DNA of 64,000 bases from Streptomyces sp. SAT1 (GTDB lineage: Bacteria > Actinomycetota > Actinomycetes > Streptomycetales > Streptomycetaceae): NCBI RefSeq assembly GCF_001654495.1, contig NZ_CP015849.1, positions 496,001-560,000 on the forward strand. Reading direction: 5' to 3'. Numbering within the stretch: the stretch's first letter is position 1; every line of letters starts with the position of its first letter. Positions 35,185-43,412 of this stretch are shown piece after piece. A program made the position numbers and the translations under genes. The notes under the pieces are model-generated. The model ran no database searches, was not told where the DNA came from, and saw nothing but the letters and a program-made list of their open reading frames with translations.

Positions 35185-36837
35185 TCAGCGGGTCACGGTG
35201 TGCCGCTCGTCGGGGACGCAGTGGGTCATGGTCAGGCCCTCCACGTCGCGCGGCGGGTTCTCGCCCAGCCGGGACAGCCGCTTGCGGTCCTCGTCGGTGA
35301 GGTCCTGCCCGGCCAGCGGCTCAAGACCCGCCACGTCCTGGGGCGAGACGCCGATGCCCTCGCCGACCCTCACGCCCAGCTCGTTCTCGACCAGCAGGAA
35401 GTGCCACACCATGCGCTCCTGCACCGGCCGGTCGCACCGGGAGAGCTGGCCCACCAGGTTCTTCACGAGGTCGTCGCGCTCCCACTGCTCCATCAGCAGA
35501 TAGCGCTGGCCGGCCTGCTGGTAGTCGTTGGCGCGCGGGATGCGGGCGCGGGTCAGCCGGCCGCGGATCTCGGGCCCCTGCTCCTCGTGCGCGGGGTACA
35601 CCGCCTCCTGGAGGCCGCCCGTGATGGACGGCTCGTAGTTGACGAGGGGGTTCGCTCCGCCGCCGTCGATGTGGTACGTCATCTGGCCGTCGCGCTGGTT
35701 GGTGTGCACCGGCGCGTGCTTGGGCTGGTTGACCGGGAGCTGGAGGTAGTTGGGGCCGACCCGGTAGCGCTGGGTGTCGCTGTAGGAGAAGGTGCGGCCG
35801 ACCAGCATCTTGTCGTCGGAGAAGTCCAGGCCGTCGACGAGGACGCCGGTGCCGAAGGAGATCTGCTCGTTGTCCGCGAAGTAGTTCTCCGGCATCCGGT
35901 CGAGGACCATCCGGCCCACCGGCCGGGGCGGGAAGTCCTGCTCGGGCCAGGTCTTGGTGTCGTCCAGCGGGTCGAAGTCCAGCTCCGGGTGGTCGTTGTC
36001 GTCCATCATCTGCACGAGCAGTTCCCACTCGGGGTACTCGCCGCGCGCGACCGCCTCGTAGAGGTCCTTGGTCGCGTGGCCCAGGGACTGCGCCTGGACG
36101 TTGGCCGCGTCCTCCTCCGTCATGCTGCGCACGCCCTGCTTGGGCATCCAGTGGTACTTGACGAGGACGGTGCGGCCCTCGTCGTTGACCCACTTGTAGG
36201 TGTTGACGCCGAAGCCCTGCATGTGCCGGTAGTCGGCGGGGATGCCGCGCGGGCTGAACAGGTTGACCAGCATGTGCATCGACTCGGGCGTCTGCGACAT
36301 GAAGTCGAAGATCCGCCGGGGCTGCTGCTCGAAGGTCACCGGGTCGGGCTTGAGGGCGTGGATGACGTCGGGGAACTTGATGGCGTCCCGGATGAAGAAG
36401 ACGCCGAGGTTGTTGCCGACGAGGTCCCAGTTGCCGTCCTCGGTGTAGAACTTCACCGCGAAGCCGCGCGGGTCGCGGGCGGTCTCGGCGGAGTCGCGGC
36501 CGCCGATCACCGTGGAGAAGCGGACGGCGAGTTCGGTGCGCCTGCCGCGCTCCTGGAACAGCCTGGCCCGGGTGTGGCGGCCGATCGGCTCGTCGCCCCA
36601 GGCGCCGTACGCCTCGAAGTAGCCGTACGCCGTCACTCCTCGGGCGTGCACCACCCGCTCCGGGATGCGCTCCCGGTCGAAGTGGCTGATCTTCTCCAGG
36701 AACTGGTAGTTCTCCAGCGTCGCGGGACCGCGGGCGCCGACGGTCCGCTGGTTCTGGTTGTCGTAGACGGGATGGCCCTGCCGGTTGGTGAGGGCCTTCG
36801 GGTCGTCGCCCGGACCCTTGCTGGATACGTCCGTCAT
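35185..36837 (-). CDS. Haem catalase
   Basis: 550 residues; AGGAGTCCACGGGC precedes the ATG. Catalytic His64 in [18 protein letters not shown]; distal Asn in [11 protein letters not shown]; proximal haem Tyr in [16 protein letters not shown]. Length ~550 fits the small-to-medium subunit catalases with a C-terminal extension but not the ~700-residue large-subunit clade. It degrades H2O2 in the cytoplasm. In S. coelicolor a comparable catalase is under stress sigma control; here I see no clear GGGTAC box upstream, only TATCC...GGATA near 36960. Confidence 0.97.
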   Translation of the reverse strand: MTDVSSKGPGDDPKALTNRQGHPVYDNQNQRTVGARGPATLENYQFLEKISHFDRERIPERVVHARGVTAYGYFEAYGAWGDEPIGRHTRARLFQERGRRTELAVRFSTVIGGRDSAETARDPRGFAVKFYTEDGNWDLVGNNLGVFFIRDAIKFPDVIHALKPDPVTFEQQPRRIFDFMSQTPESMHMLVNLFSPRGIPADYRHMQGFGVNTYKWVNDEGRTVLVKYHWMPKQGVRSMTEEDAANVQAQSLGHATKDLYEAVARGEYPEWELLVQMMDDNDHPELDFDPLDDTKTWPEQDFPPRPVGRMVLDRMPENYFADNEQISFGTGVLVDGLDFSDDKMLVGRTFSYSDTQRYRVGPNYLQLPVNQPKHAPVHTNQRDGQMTYHIDGGGANPLVNYEPSITGGLQEAVYPAHEEQGPEIRGRLTRARIPRANDYQQAGQRYLLMEQWERDDLVKNLVGQLSRCDRPVQERMVWHFLLVENELGVRVGEGIGVSPQDVAGLEPLAGQDLTDEDRKRLSRLGENPPRDVEGLTMTHCVPDERHTVTR

Positions 36838-37053
36838 GCCCGTGGACTCCTTCGACGTCGTCGGCTCGGTCCCGCGTGGCGGCCGCGGGGCGCTGGCGGA
36901 TCGCCGTCCGGCACGACGCGGCGGTACGCACACGCACCACCGGGTGACCTTTTCACCCGTATCCACGCGGATATGTTCACCTTCGCACCGTTGCCCGCGC
37001 CCCACGGCCGGGGTTAGGCCGTCCGGCAGGGCCGGATCCCGGACCGTTCCGGC

Positions 37054-37977
37054 TCAGCCGTCCACCCGGCCGTCCGCGGGGTCCGGGACGCGGCCGGCGG
37101 GAGAGGCGGGGGCGGTCTCGCCGGCGAGGGTCTGCTGGGCGTGCGGGACGACGCGGATCAGCCTCAGGACGCCCCAGACGATGAGGCCGGCGCCCGCCAG
37201 TTCCGGCAGGAGCCAGACGCCCGTGCGGATGTGCTCGCCGAAGAGGGTGACGCCCAGCAGCAGACTCACGGTGGCGTCCCCGATGGTCAGGGCGGGCTGG
37301 GAGGCGGCCAGCGAACCGGCCTGGAGGGCGTTCTCCAGGAGCAGCAGCGAGCAGACGCCGACGACGGCGAACCCGTAGGTCTGCCAGGTGGTGAGGAAGG
37401 CGGTGAAGCCGTCGGCGTCCAGGATGCCGCTCGCGGACTTCAGCAGGGCGGCGGTCAGCGCGTTGCCGATGGCGGCGGCGGCCGCCAGGGCGGCGGCGCG
37501 CAGCAGGGGCGAGCGTCCGGGGCGGGCCAGGGCGAACGCCCCGGCCATCGCCCCCAGGCAGCCGATCAGCGCGGGCACCCAGCGGACCATGGGCGCCTGG
37601 TCGTGGGATCCGGAGGGCGAGGCGGCGACCAGGACCAGGGCGAGCCCGGCGACGACTCCGGCGACGGCGGCCCAGCCCCGGGCGGGCAGGCCCCGGCGCA
37701 TGAGGGAGCCCGCGATGAGCAGGGCGAACGGCAGTTCCATGATGAACAGCGGCTGCACCAGCGCCAGCGGCCCGTTGACCAGCGCGAGCGCCTGGAACAT
37801 GGCGGAGGCGACGACCCCGCAGATGCCCGCGAGCCACACGGGATGCCGGGCCAGGGCGAGCAGCAGCCGCAGTCCGCCGCCGGTGGGCACGGCGGAGGCG
37901 GCCTTCCGCTGGAAGGCGGTCCCCACGGCGTTGCTCGCGGCGCCCATGACGGCGAAGAACACGGCCAGCCCGATCAC
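37054..37977 (-). CDS. DMT-superfamily (EamA/NIPA-like) membrane transporter
   Basis: 307 residues, GTG start. Nine to ten hydrophobic helices; the first (LAVFFAVMGAASNAVGTAFQRKAA) and GPLALVQPLFIMELPFALLIAG are typical of the actinobacterial DMT/NIPA-like group; the duplicated second half has EHIRTGVWLLPELAGAGLIVWG. Substrate unknown. Hydrophilic tail rich in Pro/Asp. No good ribosome-binding site is seen before the GTG. Confidence 0.85.
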   Translation of the reverse strand: MIGLAVFFAVMGAASNAVGTAFQRKAASAVPTGGGLRLLLALARHPVWLAGICGVVASAMFQALALVNGPLALVQPLFIMELPFALLIAGSLMRRGLPARGWAAVAGVVAGLALVLVAASPSGSHDQAPMVRWVPALIGCLGAMAGAFALARPGRSPLLRAAALAAAAAIGNALTAALLKSASGILDADGFTAFLTTWQTYGFAVVGVCSLLLLENALQAGSLAASQPALTIGDATVSLLLGVTLFGEHIRTGVWLLPELAGAGLIVWGVLRLIRVVPHAQQTLAGETAPASPAGRVPDPADGRVDG

Positions 37978-38120
37978 AGGTCCACCATGCCCGACGCGCG
38001 GCGTTCCGTCCTGCCGCGACGAAGGGGGCCGGGCGAGGCGACGCCGGACGGGACGACGGGGTCGGACGCGACGCCGGGCGGGGCGGCGGGGTACGTTCGG
38101 GAGGCCGGTCCGCGACCATC

Positions 38121-38162
38121 ATGAGGTCTTTGACTTGTCATAAGTTAGGCTTATGACCTCAT
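38121..38162. promoter_or_regulatory. Nested inverted repeats upstream of the ferredoxin reductase
   Basis: ATGAGGTC (38121-38128) pairs with GACCTCAT (38155-38162), and inside it GTCATAAG (38137-38144) pairs with CTTATGAC (38150-38157) across TTAGG. The two right arms overlap by three bases, so only one pairing can form at a time in RNA; in DNA they look like an operator. Located between the divergent DMT gene and the reductase. Confidence 0.5.
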
Positions 38163-38183
38163 AGATCGGACCCGCGTACCCAC

Positions 38184-38198
38184 TTAGGCTTGCCTTAG
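38184..38198 (+). promoter_or_regulatory. Iron-box-like sequence upstream of the ferredoxin reductase
   Basis: TTAGGCTTGCCTTAG resembles the DmdR/IdeR iron box (consensus built on TTAGG and CCTAA halves around AGGCT-CCT). One half-site position is imperfect. It is 50 bases before the start of a ferredoxin reductase, a gene type often controlled by iron. Confidence 0.4.
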
Positions 38199-38248
38199 TT
38201 TAGGGTTGCCGTCGAGTCGTCGTTTCACCGCTCGAAGGGAACCTGATC

Positions 38249-39613
38249 ATGCCGCGCCCCCTGCGGGTAGCCATCGTCGGAGCCGGCCCCGCCGGCATCT
38301 ACGCCGCCGACGCTCTTCTCAAGTCCGGCGTGGCCACCGACCCGGGTGTGTCCATCGACCTCTTCGAGCGGATGCCGGCGCCGTTCGGCCTGATCCGCTA
38401 CGGCGTCGCCCCCGACCACCCCCGGATCAAGGGCATCGTCACGGCCCTGCACCAGGTGCTGGACAAGCCCCAGATCCGTCTGTTCGGCAACGTCGACTAC
38501 CCGGGCGACATCAGCCTGGACGACCTGCGCGCCTTCTACGACGCCGTGATCTTCTCCACCGGCGCCACCGCCGACCGGGCGCTGTCCGTGCCCGGCGCCG
38601 ACCTGGACGGCTCCTACGGCGCCGCCGACTTCGTCTCCTGGTACGACGGGCACCCGGACGTGCCGCGCACCTGGCCGCTCCAGGCCGAGAAGGTCGCCGT
38701 CCTCGGCGTCGGCAACGTCGCCCTGGACGTGGCCCGCATCCTCGCCAAGACCGCCGACGAGCTGCTGCCCACCGAGATCCCGCCGAACGTCTACGAGGGC
38801 CTGAAGGCCAACAAGGCGCTGGAGATCCACGTGTTCGGCCGCCGCGGTCCCGCGCAGGCGAAGTTCAGCCCGATGGAGCTGCGGGAGCTGGACCACTCCC
38901 CCAACATCGAGGTCATCGTGGACCCCGAGGACATCGACTACGACGAGGGCTCCATCGCCACCCGGCGCGGCAACAAGCAGGCCGACATGGTCGCCAAGAC
39001 GCTGGAGAACTGGGCGATCCGCGACGTCGGCGACCGCCCGCACAAGCTGTTCCTGCACTTCTTCGAGTCCCCGGCGGAGATCCTCGGCACGGACGGCCGG
39101 GTCACCGGTCTGCGCACCGAGCGCACCGAGCTGGACGGCACCGGCAACGTCAAGGGCACCGGCGCCTTCAAGGACTGGGACGTCACGGCCGTCTACCGCG
39201 CCGTGGGCTACCTCTCCGACCGGCTGCCGAAGCTGCCCTGGGACGAGGACTCGGGCACCGTCCCGGACGAGGCCGGGCGGATCATCGGCGAGACCGGCGA
39301 GCATGTGCAGTCGGCGTACGTGACCGGCTGGATCCGGCGCGGTCCGGTGGGCCTGATCGGCCACACCAAGGGCGACGCCAACGAGACGGTCGCCAGCCTG
39401 CTGGACGACTACGCCTCCGGCCGGCTGCACACCCCGGCCTCCCCTGACCCGGAGGCCGTCGACGCCTTCCTGGCCGAGCACGGCGTCCGGTTCACGACCT
39501 GGGACGGCTGGTACCGCCTCGACGCCGCGGAGAAGGCGCTCGGCGAGCCGCAGGGCCGCGAGCGCGTGAAGATCGTCGAGCGCGAGGACATGCTCGGGGC
39601 GAGCGGCGCGTAG
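38249..39613 (+). CDS. fprA: NADPH-ferredoxin reductase (FprA-like, adrenodoxin-reductase family)
   Basis: 454 residues; GAAGGGAACC precedes the ATG. N-terminal FAD motif VAIVGAGPAGIYAADAL, GLIRYGVAPDH, NADPH-binding VAVLGVGNVALDVARIL, FGRRGPAQAKF, and the C-terminal FAD-contacting GWIRRGPVGLIGHTKGDANETV are all adrenodoxin-reductase family signatures. It passes electrons from NADPH to ferredoxins, probably also serving the P450s of the cell. An iron-box-like sequence upstream suggests iron control. Confidence 0.94.
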   Translation: MPRPLRVAIVGAGPAGIYAADALLKSGVATDPGVSIDLFERMPAPFGLIRYGVAPDHPRIKGIVTALHQVLDKPQIRLFGNVDYPGDISLDDLRAFYDAVIFSTGATADRALSVPGADLDGSYGAADFVSWYDGHPDVPRTWPLQAEKVAVLGVGNVALDVARILAKTADELLPTEIPPNVYEGLKANKALEIHVFGRRGPAQAKFSPMELRELDHSPNIEVIVDPEDIDYDEGSIATRRGNKQADMVAKTLENWAIRDVGDRPHKLFLHFFESPAEILGTDGRVTGLRTERTELDGTGNVKGTGAFKDWDVTAVYRAVGYLSDRLPKLPWDEDSGTVPDEAGRIIGETGEHVQSAYVTGWIRRGPVGLIGHTKGDANETVASLLDDYASGRLHTPASPDPEAVDAFLAEHGVRFTTWDGWYRLDAAEKALGEPQGRERVKIVEREDMLGASGA

Positions 39614-39649
39614 CACCGGCACCGCGACGCCCCCGGCCCCGGCCCCGTA

Positions 39650-39696
39650 CGACGGACGAGCCGTGCCCCCTCGAAGGCGGCACGGCTCGTCCGTCG
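39650..39696. terminator. Bidirectional terminator, 18-bp perfect stem, reductase/chaplin
   Basis: 39650-39667 and 39679-39696 are perfect reverse complements with an 11-base loop, placed between convergent fprA and the chaplin gene. Confidence 0.85.
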
Positions 39697-39743
39697 GTGG
39701 TGCGCCGGTGCGCCGAGGCGCACCACGCCGCCCGAAGGCGCCG

Positions 39744-39977
39744 TTACTTGTTCGCGCACGCGTTCCCGGTGGCGGGGTTGAGCAGCCCGATCACGTCGAT
39801 CGAGTTGCCGCACAGGTTCAGGCCGAGGTCGATGGGGACCTGGATGACATTGCCGGAGAGCACTCCGGGGCTGCCCACCGCGACGCCCTCCGCACCGGCA
39901 TCGGCGGCGGCGGTTCCCGCGCACGTCATCAGGGCCGCACCCGCCAGGACCGCGGCGGCCGTCATTCGGATCCTCAT
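39744..39977 (-). CDS. Short chaplin
   Basis: 77 residues; AGGAGTTCTCC precedes the ATG. Sec signal peptide (residues 1-25, ending GTAAADA) and one chaplin domain with GSPGVLSGNVIQVP, then two conserved cysteines in LNLCGNS and GNACANK. Short chaplins assemble into amyloid-like surface fibrils that let aerial hyphae break the water surface. This gene is the best single marker that the host is a Streptomyces or close relative. Upstream, 39978-40392 has no other gene. Confidence 0.95.
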   Translation of the reverse strand: MRIRMTAAAVLAGAALMTCAGTAAADAGAEGVAVGSPGVLSGNVIQVPIDLGLNLCGNSIDVIGLLNPATGNACANK

Positions 39978-40392
39978 GGAGAACTCCTGTCGTTGGAAGG
40001 GGTACGTGCCTCCACACTGAGGGCGTCCGCCGCCCAGGGGTGGGAGGCGGCGGCCGAACGGAGTAGCCACGTCAGCCTCCCCGGGGGCCGGGCTGGGCCG
40101 AACGGGGTGTGGCGGCGGGCGGGACGCGGGGCTCGGCGGCGGTGGGGCCGGGGCCGCGTCAACGCCGTACCCCCACGCACCGCGGGTTCCAGGTGCTCCG
40201 CCGACGCATCCGGGCCCGGCCGGAGTGCGACGGCGCACCACCGCGCTGACCTCCGCCGGAGCCCCTCACGGCGGACCGTGGGCGCCCGTGGGCACCGACC
40301 GCGCGGCCCCGGCCACCGGCCCCGCCGAACCGATCATGATCCGCTGCGGTGATACTGGGAGACGACCGCCGTCCCCGCCCGCAGATTGGCCC
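39978..40392. other. Intergenic region between divergent chaplin and Pro-rich protein genes
   Basis: About 415 bases without a convincing gene. GATCATGATC (40334-40343) is a perfect 10-bp palindrome close to a TGATAC that could be the -10 of the downstream plus-strand gene. Nothing else stands out. Confidence 0.45.
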
Positions 40393-41658
40393 ATGTCGAA
40401 CTCTCCCGCTCCCCGTCCCGCGGCCCCGCCCACCGTGTGGTGCGCCCGAGGCCGCCACTGTGGCCCCGCTCCGGCGGACGCCGTACGGCGCCACCTGGAG
40501 AAGCTGGAGGCCGACTCCGTCCTGCACAGCCACACCGAGCCGGACGACGTCGACCTCTCCCGTGAGCATGTCTTCGAGGCGCGCTGGCTGGCCCCGGGCG
40601 AGGTGACCGTGCGCGCCCGGCTCTCGCTCTCGCCGCTGCGGGGCGCCGCCGACGAACAGCAGTGGACGCTGATCGCCGAGGCGGAGCAGCCCTGGGACCC
40701 GCGCTGGCCCTCTCCCGCCTCGATGTTCTGGCCGGGCCGGCCGCCCCGGCCGGCCGGGGCGGAGGAGCCCGGCACCGGCTGGGACCACGAGGCCGTCACC
40801 GGACTGCGGCTCGGCGACGTCAACCAGCTGCCCGAGGACGACAAGGAGCTGCGGCGGGTGCTGCGGCACGCCGTGCGCGACACCTGGTGCGTCCATGTCG
40901 TCGTGCACGAGGCCATGACACCCGACGAGCGCGGCCGCCCGGCGCTGGTGCGGCTGCTGCCCGAGGGTCTGCGGCACCGGGTCGTGGAGCACCGCGCCGC
41001 CCCGCAGCGCCTGCGGGCCGTGAACTGGGTGCTGGACGACTACGGGGCCCGGGTCCCCCGGGGCGGCGCCGTCGTCCTGCCCGGCAGCCCGGCGGCCCCC
41101 GGCTACGAGGCGGAGCGGTTCTCCGTGCGCAGCGTCTTCCTCGACGGCAACGAGCCGACCGAGGTCCTGGACGCGGTACGGCGGTTCGACGCGCTGCCGA
41201 GGCCGCTGCCCGAGGGCGGCGACCAGGCGCTGACGGTGCTGCGCGAGCAGTGGCACCTGATGACGATGGAGGAGGAACTGGTCCGCGCGCGCGAGCTGGT
41301 GGCCATGTACGCCGAGGCCCTGGACGCGATGACGAAGTCCCGGGACCTGTACCGCGACGCGGCCGAGCGGGCCAACGAGGCGCTCGCCGTGTACCGCGAG
41401 GCCGCGGGCGCGGAGGGTGTCCCGCCGGTCCGCAGGCCGGCCGCCGGTCCGGCCGGGCTCTCGCCCTTCCAGCACCTGGCCCGCGGTCTGGAGCGGCTCA
41501 AGGGCGGTGCCCTCGCCCGGCGCGCGGCTGCGCCGCCGGAACCGGAGGCGCAGCCGTCGCAGGCACCGCCGGTCCCCTCGCCACCCCCGCCCCCACCACC
41601 ACCGCCGCCGCCCGCGTCCCGGGACGGCGATGCCGCGAAGGGCCCGGCCGGGGACTGA
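40393..41658 (+). CDS. Hypothetical protein with a polyproline C-terminal tract
   Basis: 421 residues. Residues 1-370 are a soluble alpha/beta-looking protein with Trp/Arg-rich segments (AEQPWDPRWPSPASMFWPG, VNWVLDDYGARVPRGG) and a helical part (EEELVRARELVAMYAEALDAMTKSRD). Near the end there are eleven prolines in a row, which should need EF-P for translation. I do not recognise a family. Upstream start candidates lack a ribosome-binding site; the chosen ATG follows GCAGATTGGCCC, also weak. It precedes the Mo-hydroxylase operon. Confidence 0.7.
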   Translation: MSNSPAPRPAAPPTVWCARGRHCGPAPADAVRRHLEKLEADSVLHSHTEPDDVDLSREHVFEARWLAPGEVTVRARLSLSPLRGAADEQQWTLIAEAEQPWDPRWPSPASMFWPGRPPRPAGAEEPGTGWDHEAVTGLRLGDVNQLPEDDKELRRVLRHAVRDTWCVHVVVHEAMTPDERGRPALVRLLPEGLRHRVVEHRAAPQRLRAVNWVLDDYGARVPRGGAVVLPGSPAAPGYEAERFSVRSVFLDGNEPTEVLDAVRRFDALPRPLPEGGDQALTVLREQWHLMTMEEELVRARELVAMYAEALDAMTKSRDLYRDAAERANEALAVYREAAGAEGVPPVRRPAAGPAGLSPFQHLARGLERLKGGALARRAAAPPEPEAQPSQAPPVPSPPPPPPPPPPPASRDGDAAKGPAGD

Positions 41659-41823
41659 CACACCGCCCGGCCGGGAGGCGGGGCCGGGGTCCCTGTCCGC
41701 AGGGCCGGCCGGGTGCCGTCCGCGCGGACGGCCCGGGGCTCGCGGCGTGTCCGGACGTGTCAGGTGCCGCTGTGTGGATACGCGGTCTGCACCGCATCAC
41801 GCGTCCGGAAGGTCATCCACGCC

Positions 41824-42363
41824 ATGGGCAGCGACCAGCACACCGGGCACCGTTCCGGAACATCGTTCCGGGTCAACGGCGAGCCCCACACCCTCCTCCT
41901 GGACCACCGCCGCGTCCTGCTGGACGTGCTGCGGGAGGATCTCGGTCTCACCGGGGCGAAGAAGGGCTGCGACCACGGCCAGTGCGGAGCCTGCACGGTC
42001 CTCGTCGACGGGCGCCGGACGAACGGCTGCCTGCTGCTCGCCGTCACCCTGGAGGGGTGCGAGGTGACGACCGTCGAGGGTCTGGCGGACGACGACGGGG
42101 AACTGCACCCGCTCCAGCAGGCGTTCCTTGACCGGGACGCCTTCCAGTGCGGCTACTGCACCCCGGGCCAGCTCTGCTCCGCCGTGGGCGTGCTGGCCGA
42201 GGCCGCGGCCGGCCACCCCTCGCACGTCACCGGCCCCGCCGCAGCCCCCGGCCGTCCCGTCCCGCTGGATCCGCGCGAGATCCGGGAGCGGATGAGCGGC
42301 AACCTGTGCCGCTGCGGGGCCTATCCGCGCATCGTCGAGGCCGTGGAGGACATCGTCCCGTGA
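41824..42363 (+). CDS. Molybdenum hydroxylase, 2Fe-2S subunit (PaoA/CoxS-like)
   Basis: 179 residues. Two [2Fe-2S] cluster motifs: plant-type GCDHGQCGACTVLVDG...NGC and the helical-domain motif FQCGYCTPGQ...NLCRCGAYP. This is the small electron-transfer subunit of xanthine-oxidase-family enzymes. No twin-arginine signal is seen, unlike periplasmic PaoA. The stop overlaps the next GTG (GTGA). Confidence 0.95.
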   Translation: MGSDQHTGHRSGTSFRVNGEPHTLLLDHRRVLLDVLREDLGLTGAKKGCDHGQCGACTVLVDGRRTNGCLLLAVTLEGCEVTTVEGLADDDGELHPLQQAFLDRDAFQCGYCTPGQLCSAVGVLAEAAAGHPSHVTGPAAAPGRPVPLDPREIRERMSGNLCRCGAYPRIVEAVEDIVP

Positions 42364-43352
42364 AACCCTTCGGCTACCTACGGGCGGGCAGTGTGGACGA
42401 GGCGGCGGACGCCTTCGCCGCGCACCCCGGGGCCCGCTATCTCGGCGGCGGCACCAATCTGGTCGACCTGATGAAACTGGGCGTGGAGCGCCCGGACTTC
42501 CTCGTCGACGTCACCGGGCTGCCGCTGGACACGGTGCAGGAACTGCCCGACGGCTCGCTGCGGGTGGGCGCCACCGTGCGCAACAGCGACCTCGCGGCGC
42601 ACCCCCTGGTCCGCGACCGCTGGCCGGTGCTGTCGCAGGCGCTGCTCGCGGGCGCCTCCGGCCAGTTGCGCAACGCCGCCACCACCGGCGGCAACCTGAT
42701 GCAGCGCACCCGCTGCCCGTACTTCCAGGACCTGTCCAAGCCGTGCGCCAAGCGGGAGCCCGGCAGCGGCTGCGGCGCCCTGGAGAGCGTGCACCGCGAC
42801 CACGCCGTGCTCGGGTACTCCGACCGGTGCATCGCCACCAACCCCTCGGACATGGCGGTGGCGCTGTCCGCCCTGGACGCGCGCGTGGAGCTGTACGGGA
42901 CGGAGGGCGCGCGCAGCGTCCCGGCGGCCGAGTTCCACCGGCTGCCCGGCGAGCATCCGGAGCGGGACACCGCACTGCGTCCCGGCGAGCTGATCACCTC
43001 CGTGGTGCTCCCGGCGGCGGCCGCACATCTGCCCTCGGCGTACCGCAAGGCCCGCGACCGGGCCTCCTACGCCTTCGCCCTCGCCTCGGTCGCGGTGGTG
43101 CTGCGGGTCGCGGACGGTGTCGTGGCGCACGCGGGGATCGCCTTCGGGGCGCTGGCCCACCGGCCGTGGCGGGCGCGGCGCGCCGAGGAGGCCCTGCTCG
43201 GCTCACCGGTCACCGCCGAGGCGTTCGCGGACGCCGTCGACCGGGAGCTCGCCGCGGCCCGGCCGCTGCGGGACAACGCCTACAAGGTGCCGCTGGCCCG
43301 CAATCTCGCCGTGGACGTGCTGACCCGGCTCGCCGAGCCCGCCACGGTCTGA
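42360..43352 (+). CDS. Molybdenum hydroxylase, FAD subunit (PaoB/YagS-like)
   Basis: 330 residues. FAD-binding GARYLGGGTNLVDLMKLGVERP and LRNAATTGGNLMQRTRCPYF; the latter with CAKREPGSGCGALE...YSDRCIATNPSDMAVAL includes the four cysteines that bind an extra [4Fe-4S] cluster in PaoB-type subunits. This extra cluster places the operon with PaoABC aldehyde oxidoreductases rather than xanthine dehydrogenase. Overlaps the small-subunit stop by four bases. Confidence 0.94.
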   Translation: MKPFGYLRAGSVDEAADAFAAHPGARYLGGGTNLVDLMKLGVERPDFLVDVTGLPLDTVQELPDGSLRVGATVRNSDLAAHPLVRDRWPVLSQALLAGASGQLRNAATTGGNLMQRTRCPYFQDLSKPCAKREPGSGCGALESVHRDHAVLGYSDRCIATNPSDMAVALSALDARVELYGTEGARSVPAAEFHRLPGEHPERDTALRPGELITSVVLPAAAAHLPSAYRKARDRASYAFALASVAVVLRVADGVVAHAGIAFGALAHRPWRARRAEEALLGSPVTAEAFADAVDRELAAARPLRDNAYKVPLARNLAVDVLTRLAEPATV

Positions 43353-43412
43353 TCCCGGGCCGCACGGCGCCGCGCCTCGTTCCACCGCCCACCCCAGTCA
43401 CAGGAGGACCCC

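Noticed and set aside
36838..37053. SigB-type promoter for the catalase gene
   Set aside because: No GGGTAC/GGGTAT box with a GNNT partner was found on the minus strand in this gap.
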